A DNA stretch of 64,000 nt from Anodontia alba (Eukaryota > Mollusca > Bivalvia > Lucinida > Lucinidae). Shown here piece after piece: positions 47,791-57,975 of this stretch. Numbering within the stretch: the stretch's first letter is position 1; each line of letters starts with the position of its first letter. The DNA lies in contig OZ024825.1 in assembly GCA_964016985.1 (NCBI GenBank), positions 35,432,057 through 35,496,056 on the forward strand, read 5' to 3'. Below the pieces are notes generated by a model, which saw only the letters and a list, made by a program, of their open reading frames with translations, was not told the DNA's origin and made no database searches. Position numbers and translations under genes: made by a program.

Positions 47791-48097
47791 TTGTGTTTGT
47801 GTTGAAGTTTTACGGCCCAGTCAACCCAATGGGGTCATGTCGAGCGCAGTCAGTTTACCTAACCACACATTTACTGGGCAGGCTTAGTCCTCTAAGCGGT
47901 TAACCAGTATTGTGCACATTTTTTCGCCAGAAACTGACAACTGCCCTTCTTGAATCAGCGGAAGGGAGAGAATGACCGTAGAAAATATTTCATGATCAAT
48001 CTCCATGAAAGAATGTTGCCGACCTAGGCGGGGGTTGAACCCGCGACCTCCAGGTCTCCAGTCAGACGGTGCATCCAACTGAGCCACCGAGGCCGGC
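47791..48097 (-). mobile_element. SINE S1 with 13-bp TSD
   Basis: Reverse orientation: tail side TTGTGTTTGTGTTGAAG at the left, head GAGCCACCGAGGCCGG at the right, B box GGGTTCAACCC. Target duplication TAAATAGAAGTGT at 47778-47790 and 48098-48110. Confidence 0.92.
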
Positions 48098-48219
48098 TAA
48101 ATAGAAGTGTGATTTTGTATATATATATATAAATATTTTGAAAAGGTATATCTAATTTACATACATTGTATATTGTGGTGTGCACATGTATACCTAATTT
48201 ACATATATTGTGGCTTCAA

Positions 48220-48385
48220 AGCTTGTATTATATACTTCAGTATTTTTGATGAGCTGGTTCCCCTGGCAGAAATCATGATTGCACAGAACCTTTCATTATC
48301 AAGCCCATGTCATCTCGATATGACTTAAATGAAAGAGATGGAAAACATCAAATCATCACCATCATCATCATCATCATCATCCCCT
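48220..48385 (+). mobile_element. SINE S4 tail
   Basis: ATGAGCTGGTTCCCCTGG, CCTTTCATTATCAAGCCCAT, CTCGATATGACTTAAATG and a (CAT)n tail at 48356-48382. Matches 29861-29990; the head is missing. Confidence 0.6.
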
Positions 48386-48599
48386 AGCAGTAGTTTTATT
48401 TCCAATTTTGTTTGAAATATGTCATTTGTTGACTGCATAACTTGTGAAGGTGCATATAAACTAGGTCATAGGTTAACTTGCACATTTAGGCACCCTGATC
48501 AGTTTGTTTTCATTTCAGCAGTCACCAGTTCTTCAAGGGATGACTGGCACCACTCCAAGTATTTGCTGTTTATAAATATTTTAGTTTTTTTTTGTAGAA

Positions 48600-48815
48600 G
48601 AGCTCAAAGGCATCCTTAAATGTTTGTACATCAACAACTTTACTGACAAAATAGCATGCAAATATATTTGAAGGAGCAGTCTGATCAGTTTACACTGTTA
48701 GCCATTCAATCTAATATTTTGTGAAATAAACGCATAAGAAACAGAATTTAGGCAAAAATAAATTATAAAAGGCATAAAGTTTTGGAAAATTTAGGATATT
48801 TACCATACATCATAA
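48600..48815. repeat. MITE M4 fragment
   Basis: GAAGGAGCAGTCTGATCAG, TTACACTGTTAGCCATTCAA, AATTTAGGATATTTACCATA. The left half is eroded. Confidence 0.55.
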
Positions 48816-49265
48816 TTATTGCAATAATATTAACCTTATAAATTGATATTTACTAGAGCTCTGGGTAAGAGGTATATTTTGCTAATCTGGTGAACTTCAG
48901 TTATCTAGTAGCCCCTGCACCAAACAAGGGTTGCAAATGTTCCACAACTCGAGAAAGGGACATTGGGAATGTGCAGATAGCAAGTAACCAAATGAGGGCC
49001 TTAGCTGTTAGCTGAGAGGTTAGATGCCAGCTGGTGGATAAGTAAGGGCTAGAGTTTCACAGGGAACCAGTAGAGTTGATTAATGTATGTAACACTAACA
49101 CTAGCAGTGTGAAACAGGAAATTCTTCAAATGTTTTTGATTATTTTCAATTTTTGGCCTATATTATATTTTATTGTTTTCTTTAAGATATATTAACAAGA
49201 GAATACACATAATTATTAACAACCAATAAAATATATATTTTATGAGAACTGCTCTTATTGTTTTA
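48816..49265. other. Intergenic stretch, nothing recognised
   Basis: Ordinary AT-rich sequence with no recurrent family and no exon-like ORF. Confidence 0.4.
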
Positions 49266-49477
49266 TTAACCATTCTCTTGCTGAACATGTCATGCCCTGT
49301 CTTAGCAAACCATGTAGATCCAGATCAGTTAGCTTCTGAGGAAGCAAACTGATCTGGATCTGCACTGTTTGTCATTAAATATGTGAATTTCTATCAAAAA
49401 CCCAGATCAAGTAATCTGATTGGCTGGAAATTAGAAGTGGGCATGGCATCTTAATTTATTCAGCAAGGCAAGGGTTA
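49266..49477. repeat. MITE M1
   Basis: TTAACCATTCTCTTGCTGAA at the left, TTCAGCAAGGCAAGGGTTAA at the right, core A with TTCTGAGGAAGC centre. Confidence 0.88.
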
Positions 49478-49733
49478 AAAAGTAACCAGACACCCCTTCT
49501 ACTGATAATGGACCTGTTCATTAAGCTGAGGTGGTAGAGTCCACTTGGCATAAATGAGTTAAGCAGAACTCAGTTTCCCAAGATACCAGAATGGGTTCAA
49601 CAATCTCAAGAATTTGATTCAATCTGATAATAGAGGGTCTCTGATATTCTCAGGTTGGGTGTTCTTGCTTGTGACTACTTTACACCTGCCATCCATCAAT
49701 TTTTCCAGTTGAGCAGCTATCCATTCATTATAT

Positions 49734-49963
49734 TTAAACCCTGGTCCTGCTGAACCTGGTTATGCCCTGTCTTTGCAAACGGTGTAAATCCAGATCAGTT
49801 GGCTTAAGAAGCCAACTGATGGCTTAAGAAGCCAACTGATCTGGATCTGCACTGTTTTTTCATTAAGTATATGAATTTATATCAACAATCTAGATCAAAT
49901 AATCTGATTGGCTGACAATTAGAAGTGGGCATGGCATCTTAATTTATTCAGCATAATGGTTAA
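49734..49963. repeat. MITE M1 with duplicated hairpin arm
   Basis: TTAAACCCTGGTCCTGCTGAA at the left, TTCAGCATAATGGTTAAA at the right. The core A centre reads TTGGCTTAAGAAGCCAACTGATGGCTTAAGAAGCC: one stem-loop tip is duplicated in tandem (written here as TGGCTTAAGAAGCCAACTGA, then again). Confidence 0.85.
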
Positions 49964-50017
49964 ACCATGCAAGTGATCACAAGAACTTTCACTCGGAGAA
50001 TATTACAGATGACTATT

Positions 50018-50240
50018 CATTACGAAAACGTCTGTTCAAATATACTGAAACTTTTACCACCAAAAATTGAAAATTTTCAGATAAAAAAATTCTGGTATTT
50101 TTCACATGTCTGTTCAAAACATAGATTATGGGTACTCATTAAAGCTGCCTCTTTGAGGCAGTTCTAACAATCTATGTTTTTGAGCAGAAATAAGAAAAAT
50201 AATATATACCCGTTTTATGATAAAAGTGGGGATAGCATTC
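50018..50240 (-). repeat. Core B MITE Bb
   Basis: Reverse orientation: CATTACGAAAACGTCTG at the left, TTTACCACCAAAAATTGAAA, hairpin AACATAGATTATGGGTACTC, and AATATATACCCGTTTTATG. Confidence 0.7.
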
Positions 50241-50510
50241 ATGAAACAATGGCCTTGTGTGCTGAAAAAGGCAGTAAAATAAAACAAAAATGCAGAGTAG
50301 TTGTAACTTTTCTTCCTCAACATTTCAGTATCACTGAGAAATTCACAACACAGGCATGATAGATATTATTCAAAGCTATCAATATATTATGCATAATCGT
50401 ATATACTCAAGCATGGCAAATGTACCTAAAATATTTTTCTGTTATCAGAGGAGTTGCTGAGGAGGAGCACTTGATGATACTTCTAGAATAATTTTCTCTT
50501 GTTCTCCACA

Positions 50511-50788
50511 TCACGGAAACATGCCTATATAATTTTGACCCCCTTAAACCCCACTTTTATATAGTAAATCTGGGGTTTACAGGGGTATACATTATTTTTC
50601 TTATTTCTGCTCAAAACATAGATTGTGGCTACTTGTTAGAACCGCCTCGGCGAGGCGGTTCTAACGAGTACCCACAATCTATGTTTTGAGCAGAAATATG
50701 AAAAATATCAGAATTTTTTATCTGAAATTTTTCAGTTTTTTGGTGGTAACATTTTCAATATATTTGAATAGGCGTGTTTTCGTAATGA
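50511..50788 (+). repeat. Core B MITE Bb, complete
   Basis: ATCACGGAAACATGCCTATA, small hairpin AACCCCACTTTTATATAG/CTGGGGTT, core hairpin TAGAACCGCCTCGGCGAGGC, TTTTTTGGTGGTAACATTTT and GGCGTGTTTTCGTAATGAT. It truncates a GGAGGAGCACTTGATGATA element on its left. Confidence 0.88.
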
Positions 50789-51007
50789 TAACTTGAAAAG
50801 TGTGTTTATAAAACACTATGACCACAACTATATGATTGTTACAACAAAATGCCAAACTTGAAAAGGTACATAACCCTCATAAAATTAATTTAATTTTTTT
50901 TTCTTCAAAAGTTCATCTCACAGCTGATTCCTCAGCCCCAATAAGGTCATCAAACATCAAAGCCCTAACTCAAGTAGTACTTCTTTTTGAGATATCTTGT
51001 ACACATG

Positions 51008-51014
51008 GTTTTGT

Positions 51015-51045
<31 letters not shown>

Positions 51046-51055
51046 GTAAAAATGG
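51008..51055. repeat. Poly-T tract
   Basis: About 27 T in a row near 51018-51045, in sequence that resembles 55840-56035 (both have CTTCAAAAGTTMATC, AAAGCTCTAGCTCAA and GAGATATCTTKTACAC), so a diverged interspersed repeat. A matching pair of segments spans 50860-51060 and 55805-56045. Confidence 0.6.
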
Positions 51056-51132
51056 CATAACACTGCAAGTATTGGTCTGTTGGAAAAGAAGAAGATGGGT
51101 CTGCTGATTTTTCATATGGAATCCATATGTGC

Positions 51133-51410
51133 ATCACGAAAACATACCTATATAATTCAGACTCCCTTAAACCCCACTTTTATATAGTAAAACTGGGGTT
51201 TACATGGGTATACATTATTTTTCTTATTTCTGCTCAAAACATAGATTGTGGGTCATTATTAGAACCGCCTCAGCGAGGCGGTTCTAACGAGTACCCAAAA
51301 TCTATGTTTTGTGCAGAAATATGAAAAATATTTGAGTTTTTTTATCTGAAAATGTTCAGTTTTTGGAGATAAAATTTTCTATATATTTGAATAGGCGTGT
51401 TTTCGTAATG
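51133..51410 (+). repeat. Core B MITE Bb, complete
   Basis: ATCACGAAAACATACCTATA, AACCCCACTTTTATATAG, GAACCGCCTCAGCGAGGCGG and GGCGTGTTTTCGTAATG. About 340 bp from the preceding copy in the same orientation. Confidence 0.88.
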
Positions 51411-51529
51411 AAATCCAAGACTAGCATACACCACTCATTAGTTACTACACACACCAAAATATGGGACAAGCAGAATAACAAATGGACAAACAAAAGTAAT
51501 ATGCCAGTGAACTTTTTCGAAGTTGGGGG

Positions 51530-51665
51530 CATAAAAATATATGTAGTGTGTACTCATTAGAAGCACCTCAATGAGCACCTCTAATAAGTACCACATGTTT
51601 TTATGGGATAAAATGAGAAAATTATTCCAGAATTATCAGTAGATACACCTCCGTAACAAGTCCTT
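51530..51665. repeat. Core B MITE fragment (AAGTCCTTTGAC end)
   Basis: ATATGTAGTGTGTACTCATT, AGAAGCACCTCAATGAGCAC, TTATTCCAGAATTATCAG and CACCTCCGTAACAAGTCC. Matches the right half of 6615-6810. Confidence 0.65.
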
Positions 51666-51727
51666 TGACTATAATAATTATGACAAATATACAAATGATG
51701 ACAATTATATATATATATGTATATATA

Positions 51728-51940
51728 AACTACAACCTCTTTATAACATGGTTCGTTATAACACGGTTTTGGATATAGCACGGTACAAAGATGGATTCCA
51801 AAAATGTATAGATTATATTGAAAAATGACCATAAATGGTCATTTTTTAATATAATCTATACATTTTTGTTTGGATATAACACGATTGTTTAACTAACACG
51901 GTTTCTGCTATGGACCCCTACAACAGTGTTATAAAGAGGC
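51728..51940. repeat. Palindromic MITE with GTTATAACAC ends
   Basis: ACAACCTCTTTATAACATGG at the left, CAGTGTTATAAAGAGGC at the right. The hairpin AAATGTATAGATTATATTG is identical to the copy at 29998-30213, which is inverted relative to this one. Confidence 0.85.
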
Positions 51941-51944
51941 CGAT

Positions 51945-53130
51945 TTCAAACACCCCAAAACGCTAATAAATCGGTCCAACACGTTTGTGCCTTGAACCCC
52001 ATTTTTCCCCCAACCAACCAATTTTCATGAATCAATGTCTATAAAATCACAAACGGTCAAGTCTTCCCACGTCCGCGCACCTTTTAATGCAATATTATGG
52101 TAGTTAAAAGGCTCTAAACGGTCATTTGACATGTATATTGGAGAGACCGCTGAATAACGGCAACCTACCGCAGCACAAATTAATTACGTCATTATCCAAA
52201 CATTGTCAAAAAATCAACACTTCACTGACCTTTGTGCGGTAAACAAGCAATTAACACGAATCATCAGTAACGGTAGTCTGATAATTAATCCGTTTGTGAC
52301 ACGTGTGAATACACTGAGACTGCAAAACATCCAGGTGCAGTGGCGTGTCCAAAAAGATCAAAGGTCGCTTTACTGAGAGTGATAAAAGAATGCACCGCTT
52401 GAACGCACCCATTTTCTTCCTCTTCTTTTTTGTTTAGATCAACACGGTTTGTCGGTCTGAGATTCGATAAATGAATTCCCAAACCGTGTATGTCCTGATC
52501 AGATGTCGCATACAACGGCGTCTGATCTGGGTATTATTGATTGCTTCTTTTTTTTTTTTTTTTTTGTTGTTGATTGCTGTACATGCGAGTATAATTCAAG
52601 GTAGATTTCACGGTAAAAATAAGTAAGGCACCACTTGCGCAGACAAGATTGGTCAGTGCTTAAAATTTAAGCAGTCTGATCAAATCTTGAAACATTGAAA
52701 ACTGCAAAACCGCCCGTGGCGCAGGTCTTTTTTATTAGACCTAATTAGGTCCATGGAAGTCGTTTCGTTCCGTCTCTCCTGTTTCCTGCCGTCTTCGCGC
52801 TTATACAAGACGGAAATCAGTTGTTCATAAATAGTTTAGGAAAACCCTGCGGAGGTGGAAATAAAAACAAAACCGTTTTTTTTTTTTCTTTCTTTCTTTT
52901 TACATACCTGACGGTATTTATTGATGACGCCAGCTTTGATCATGCTCGTTATACCCGGACTTCCGTCATATAACAGAGTTGAGGTGTATTATTTAAAAGG
53001 AGTTATAGGACTGCCAATTGTCATTAGTTTTCGTGACAGGTGATATAGACATATTTTTTTTTTTTTTTTGGAAATGGGCTCATTGATGACGTCATCGTCA
53101 TCGGCTGGACCGATTCAGATTTCAAAATTT
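51945..53130. promoter_or_regulatory. Low-repeat, CpG-retaining island, function unknown
   Basis: Unlike its surroundings, this 1.2-kb stretch has many CpG sites (AACACGTTTG, CCACGTCCGCGCACC, CCTGCCGTCTTCGCGC, ATACCCGGACTTCCGTC) and almost no recurrent repeat. It includes one core-A-like piece (TGATCAGATGTCGCATACAA and CGGCGTCTGATC). No ORF with clear homology. It could be a promoter or enhancer of an unseen gene. Composition is the only basis. Confidence 0.3.
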
Positions 53131-54290
53131 CCAGAGCCCTGGTATATATTATATTACTAAGTGTCTAAAAGCCAAAAACCTCATGCATATACAGATGCAT
53201 GTCATATATGTAAGAAGAAAATGAAAATCCCCATAGATCAGTGTATTTTAATCTTTGCAAAATTTGTGCTTCGTCTACCCAACTAATCATAATGAAAATT
53301 ATATTGTTTAAAACCCGTCAAAACAACAAATGCAATAAACACTTCATAATTATTTCCATATAAATAGCAAATTAAAGCTTACATATCATTTATAATGTCA
53401 TTTATAATGTCATATTTTCAAAGATGTCACTATTAAATGACATCACTGAAAAACTGCCTTGAAAATTTAATGTTGGGTATGAAAAATTCTATCTAGGCAA
53501 AGGAAAGATGAAATTAAGGAAGATGATTTTATTTGTATTGGTAGACACTTGTAATCTCAAACTCCATGGGACTAGAAAGTTTGGGTTGAGATCACAATAG
53601 TTTGTGATAAAACATGCTGAAATGTAAAGAACACCTAACAAACTAAACTAATAATCTAATATTAATGAACACATAACAAACTAAACCTATTGCACTTTGT
53701 TTAGTTTCATTAAAAAGTAGTTTTTATCAGTGTTTGAGATAATGAGAGTCAGCTGTAGATAATATTAGTGACTGAAGGGAGTGCAAAATTTTGTTAATTT
53801 CTCCAGTAAAACTAACTTATTTACATTATTCAATCAACAAGTTCCTAAAATTATTCAAAAATTGCATCATATTTCCTGTTGGCTACAATGTATTCTTAGA
53901 CCTGTTCATTTTTCCTGTGTACTCTAAATTATGTGACGAAATTATTCAATACAGGTGGTACAGTAGAAATTTTATGCAATTAAATTTATGAGTTTGAAGT
54001 GAAAACCAGGCATCTGATTAGTGGAAAAGTAGGCTGAGCTGTTATTTGCAATATTCATTTTGCTTTCAAAGTGTACCACTTTTTTCAAAATTGAATGATT
54101 ATAACTTGTAATAATAAATTAAAAACCAAAACCTTACAAGAAAATCCACTAAGTCTAATAAGGGAGTTTTCACTTTGTTCATTGATATATGGCACATATC
54201 TGCCTTTGCCTATAAATCATCCAATTCCAGAACCTACGGTCCTTCACATTCCTATAATGGGAAACTTGTAGTTCCAAGCACAAAATATAT
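53131..54290. other. AT-rich stretch, nothing firm
   Basis: A GAGATAATGAGAGTC end of a pogo-like MITE is visible at 53738-53757. A 15-bp direct duplication (TTTATAATGTCA) occurs at 53390-53410. No exon-like ORF. Confidence 0.45.
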
Positions 54291-54295
54291 GGTTC

Positions 54296-54505
54296 ACATT
54301 GACGCTTAGCACTCTGGGTAAAATTTTCAGCAGACAACTTATTGAAATATTTTCCCAGAAAACAAGATTTGACATTTCATGCAAATTGTTTTGGAGACAA
54401 AATTGCATGAAATGTAAAAATCCTGTTTTCTGGAAAATAAATAAGAAAAATATCACCAAATTGCCATCTGCTGAGTTAGCCCAGAGAGTGGTAATGGTTG
54501 ATAGT
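54296..54505. repeat. Core C MITE
   Basis: GACGCTTAGCACTCTGGGTA, CAGCAGACAACTTATTG, hairpin GACATTTCATGCAAATTG and complement, GCCATCTGCTGAGTTAGCCC and GTGGTAATGGTTGA. Confidence 0.8.
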
Positions 54506-54945
54506 ACTTGTTAGGATGATTTTATAACCAAGCAAAAGTCATCTGCCGTTTCTGAGTTTTATAACTCGGTATAGGAAGCAGAGAATTCCTTTCAGAATCT
54601 ATTCCCCTCAATATACATGTAAGTACATACAGAGAGGTTCACAATCTAACAAATACTACTCAGTTATAAATATAATAACAATCCCAAGCAGCTTGGTGAT
54701 TTTCCTTATCTGGAAGTCTTTATTAAGATGGGGCTGTTCCAGATTATAAGAATCTTCCATGGGTGTTCGGTGTGTGTAGAAAAATTCATCCCAAGTCACT
54801 ACCTGGCATCATGATGCTTTGCCAACTGATGCAAGACAGTGAATCCAAGGGACTGGCTTTTCTATACACACCAAACACCCATGACAGATTCTTTTTCTTG
54901 CATACCTTCCAATAATTCCAGTGGTTGTTATCTTTTACAATGATT

Positions 54946-55158
54946 TTAACCCTTGTCCTGCTGAACCTGGATATACCCTGCCTTTGCAAACAGTGTAGAT
55001 CCAGATCAGTTGGCTTCTTCAGAAGCCAGCTGATCTGAATCTGCACTATTTGCCATTTAGTGTCTGAATTTATATCAACAATCTGGATCAAGGAATCTGA
55101 ATGGCTGAGAATTAAATGTGGGTGTGGCATCATAATTTATTGAGCAGGACAAGGGTTA
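54946..55158. repeat. MITE M1
   Basis: TTAACCCTTGTCCTGCTGAA at the left, TTGAGCAGGACAAGGGTTAA at the right, core A with TTCTTCAGAAGCC centre. Confidence 0.92.
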
Positions 55159-55549
55159 AATGCAGTACTTTCCCTTATACACAAAGAAGCTGACGTCCGC
55201 CATTTTGAAAGTTGTCATTGGTCAAGCCGTGATGCCGTTAGCTTAGCAACAGAATTATGTGATGTCCTATACAACCAACACATTGATCGACCATACATGA
55301 AGTTTTTCCTTTTTATCATACCCCTGGGTAGGAAGGTAGGAATTTCTCTCACCAGTTAAAACCTCAAATTTCTTTATCTGATATGCAAGGAAAAAGTTAT
55401 CTTAACCATTGAAAATACTGCTGTATGAACCATAATAGTATCCATCGTGAACACATCAGATGAAAATTTATTCCTTTTGAAAACACATTCAGAAATTTAC
55501 AATATTCAAGGCTGCAACCACACTCACCACTAATTAAAGTAAAGATCTA
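55159..55549. other. Intergenic stretch, nothing recognised
   Basis: No shared repeat and no convincing ORF. Confidence 0.4.
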
Positions 55550-55762
55550 CCATAATAGCCCTACGTGTTTGGATAGATGGGCCAAAGCAAACAATGTAGA
55601 CCCAAATCAGATGCTGCAGAATGCAGCATCTGATCAGGGTCTACAATGTTTGCCATTCATCCAGCAGGTTTTTGAACACACCAACAGGTAGTAAAATGAC
55701 TTGTCCAAATGTAAGAACAACTATGTTAAGGTGTCCCAATATTTAGGATTAATATAGTACAT
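55550..55762 (+). repeat. MITE M2
   Basis: CATAATAGCCCTACGTGTTT at the left, GTGTCCCAATATTTAGGATT at the right, core A with ATGCTGCAGAATGCAGCAT centre. Confidence 0.85.
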
Positions 55763-56039
55763 TCAAATATTCAAAACCACATGGAGAAACATTTGTAGAT
55801 GAATGACTGACAGTGCAGAAGGGCATAACTCTCATATAAATAATCCATTTTTTTTTTCTTCAAAAGTTAATCGGGTGATTTACCCCTCCCCAGTAAGTCT
55901 GCAAAATATCAAAGCTCTAGCTCAAAAACTTTATGAGATATCTTTTACACAAGGTACGATAAATGGCCTACAATTTCAAACACTTTATTCCATTCTTTTT
56001 TGGCCTAATTTTGCTCTTTTTTTTTTTTTTGCAGTCATT

Positions 56040-56180
56040 TCTTAAAACACTTAGTGGAATGACAAACAGTTTAGACCCTGATCAGACTGCGCCTTTAGTC
56101 TGATCTGGATCTACATTTTTTGAATGTGCAATTTTGTCAGGCACTTTAGCGTACAAAATTTTAAGAAATTTACCATAAAG
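56040..56180. repeat. MITE M4 fragment
   Basis: AACACTTAGTGGAATGACAA, AGACCCTGATCAGACTGC, AGTCTGATCTGGATCTACAT, AAATTTTAAGAAATTTACCA. One end of the element is lost. Confidence 0.65.
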
Positions 56181-56475
56181 TGTGACAAATGGAACAATAA
56201 GTGAAAGGACCACCATAGCAAAAGCAATACACCCTCTCACTTTTGGGTGCATGAAAATAGTAGGGCAAGATTTTTTTCTTAAGCTGCCTTCAGTTATCAC
56301 CCAGACAAATTCACAATCATATATAAATTAGCAAGCAAGGTATCTAGATAAAAACTGCTTTTTTGTCTCTATATGAAAACATAAGTTGTCACATTTCAAA
56401 TTATCTCTCCAAGTACCCACCAGAACAATTCTTTTGATATAACTCGACAAACATTTTCAAAGAGAAACAAGCAAA
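56181..56475. other. Short intergenic stretch, nothing recognised
   Basis: About 300 bp with no recurrent element and no convincing ORF. Confidence 0.35.
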
Positions 56476-57264
56476 TTCCATAGGGAATTTATGTCCCCCG
56501 CCTTATTTTTATTTGAGCTGTTAAAAATTGGCAAGTTAACCAGAGGACCATTGGTCCTGTATCACTTAAGTATTGAAGCAGGAAACCTGTGATAAAAAAT
56601 AATTTCAGAATTCTGAAAAAAACACATGTATATCTTCAGACCATCCTTAAAGCACCTGTAAAGTTTCAAAAAGATCGGCTTAAAACTGTGGTAGGAGTTA
56701 CGGGGACGAGGTACCTACTCCGTATACGCTTCTGTAGTATTAGAACTCAAAAAAATGTCTAAGTTAAAAATGCAGAAAAAGTGATAAAAACTTATTTCAG
56801 GATTCTGAAAAAAAACACATGCATATCTTCAGGCCATCCTAAAAGCCCATGTAAAGTTTCAAAAGGACCAGCCAAAAACTGTGGGAGGAGTTAAGGGGAC
56901 TCCCTATACACTTCTGTAATATTAGAACTCAAAAAATGTCTTAAGTTAAAAATGCAGAAAAGGTAACAAAAAATTATTTCAGGATTCTGAAAAATCCACA
57001 TGCATATCTTCAGGCCGTCCTAAAAGCCCATGTAAAGTTTCAAAATGATCGGCCAAAAACTGTGGGAGGAGTTAAGGGGACAATGCACCTACTCCCTATA
57101 CACTTCTGTAATATTAGAACTCAAACAAGAGGGCCAAGATGGCCCTGTAACGCTCACCTGAGCAACATAGCACTTTGAGAGCCTGATCTAGAACTAATCA
57201 GGGCAAACATTCTGATCAAAGTTCAAAATGATTATATTAACAAGTAAGACAATGTAGCATGTCT

Positions 57265-57576
57265 TTTATTTTGTTTTGTGTTGAGGTTTTACGACCCAGT
57301 CAACCCAATGGGGTCATGTCCAGCGCGGTCAGTTTACCTAACCACATGTTTACTGGGCAGACTTAGTCCTCTATGCGGTTAACCAGTATTGTGCACATTC
57401 TTTCGCCAGAAACTGACAACTGCCCTTCTTGAATCAGCGGAAGGGAGAGAATGACCGTAGAAAATATTTCATGATCAATCTCCACGAAAGAATGTTGCTG
57501 ACCTCGGCGGGGGTTGAACCCGCGACCTCCTGGTCTCCAGTCAGACGGCGCATCCAACTGAGCCACCGAGGCCGGC
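57265..57576 (-). mobile_element. SINE S1 with 11-bp TSD
   Basis: Reverse S1, head GAGCCACCGAGGCCGGC at the right. Target duplication GTAGCATGTCT at 57254-57264 and 57577-57587. Confidence 0.9.
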
Positions 57577-57669
57577 GTAGCATGTCTAATGGACTGTGAA
57601 ATAAAGGTCAAGATCAAATATGGATGACTGCACTCAAGAGGCCATGCTAAGATGTATGCATGTACTAAG

Positions 57670-57975
57670 TTTGTTTGTGTTGAGGTTTTACGGTCCAGTC
57701 AACCCAATGGGGTCATGTCGAGCGCAGTCAGTTTACCTAACCACACGTTTACTGGGCAGGCTTAGTCCTCTAAGCGGTTAACCAGTATTGTCCACATTCT
57801 TTCGCCAGAAACTGACAACTGCCCTTCTTGAATCAGCGGAAGGGAGAGAATGACCGTAGAAAATATTTCATGATCAATCTTCACGAAAGAATGTTGCCGA
57901 CCTCGGCGGGGGTTGAACCCGTGACCTCCTGGTCTCCAGTCGGACGGAGCATCCAACTGAGCCACCGAGGCCGGC
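57670..57975 (-). mobile_element. SINE S1, copy made by tandem duplication
   Basis: Same SINE followed by the same 3' flank (GTAGCATGTCTAATGGACTG and on to CATGTACTAAGT) as the preceding copy. Its left side lacks GTAGCATGTCT, so it arose by duplication of SINE plus flank, not by a new insertion. Confidence 0.8.
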
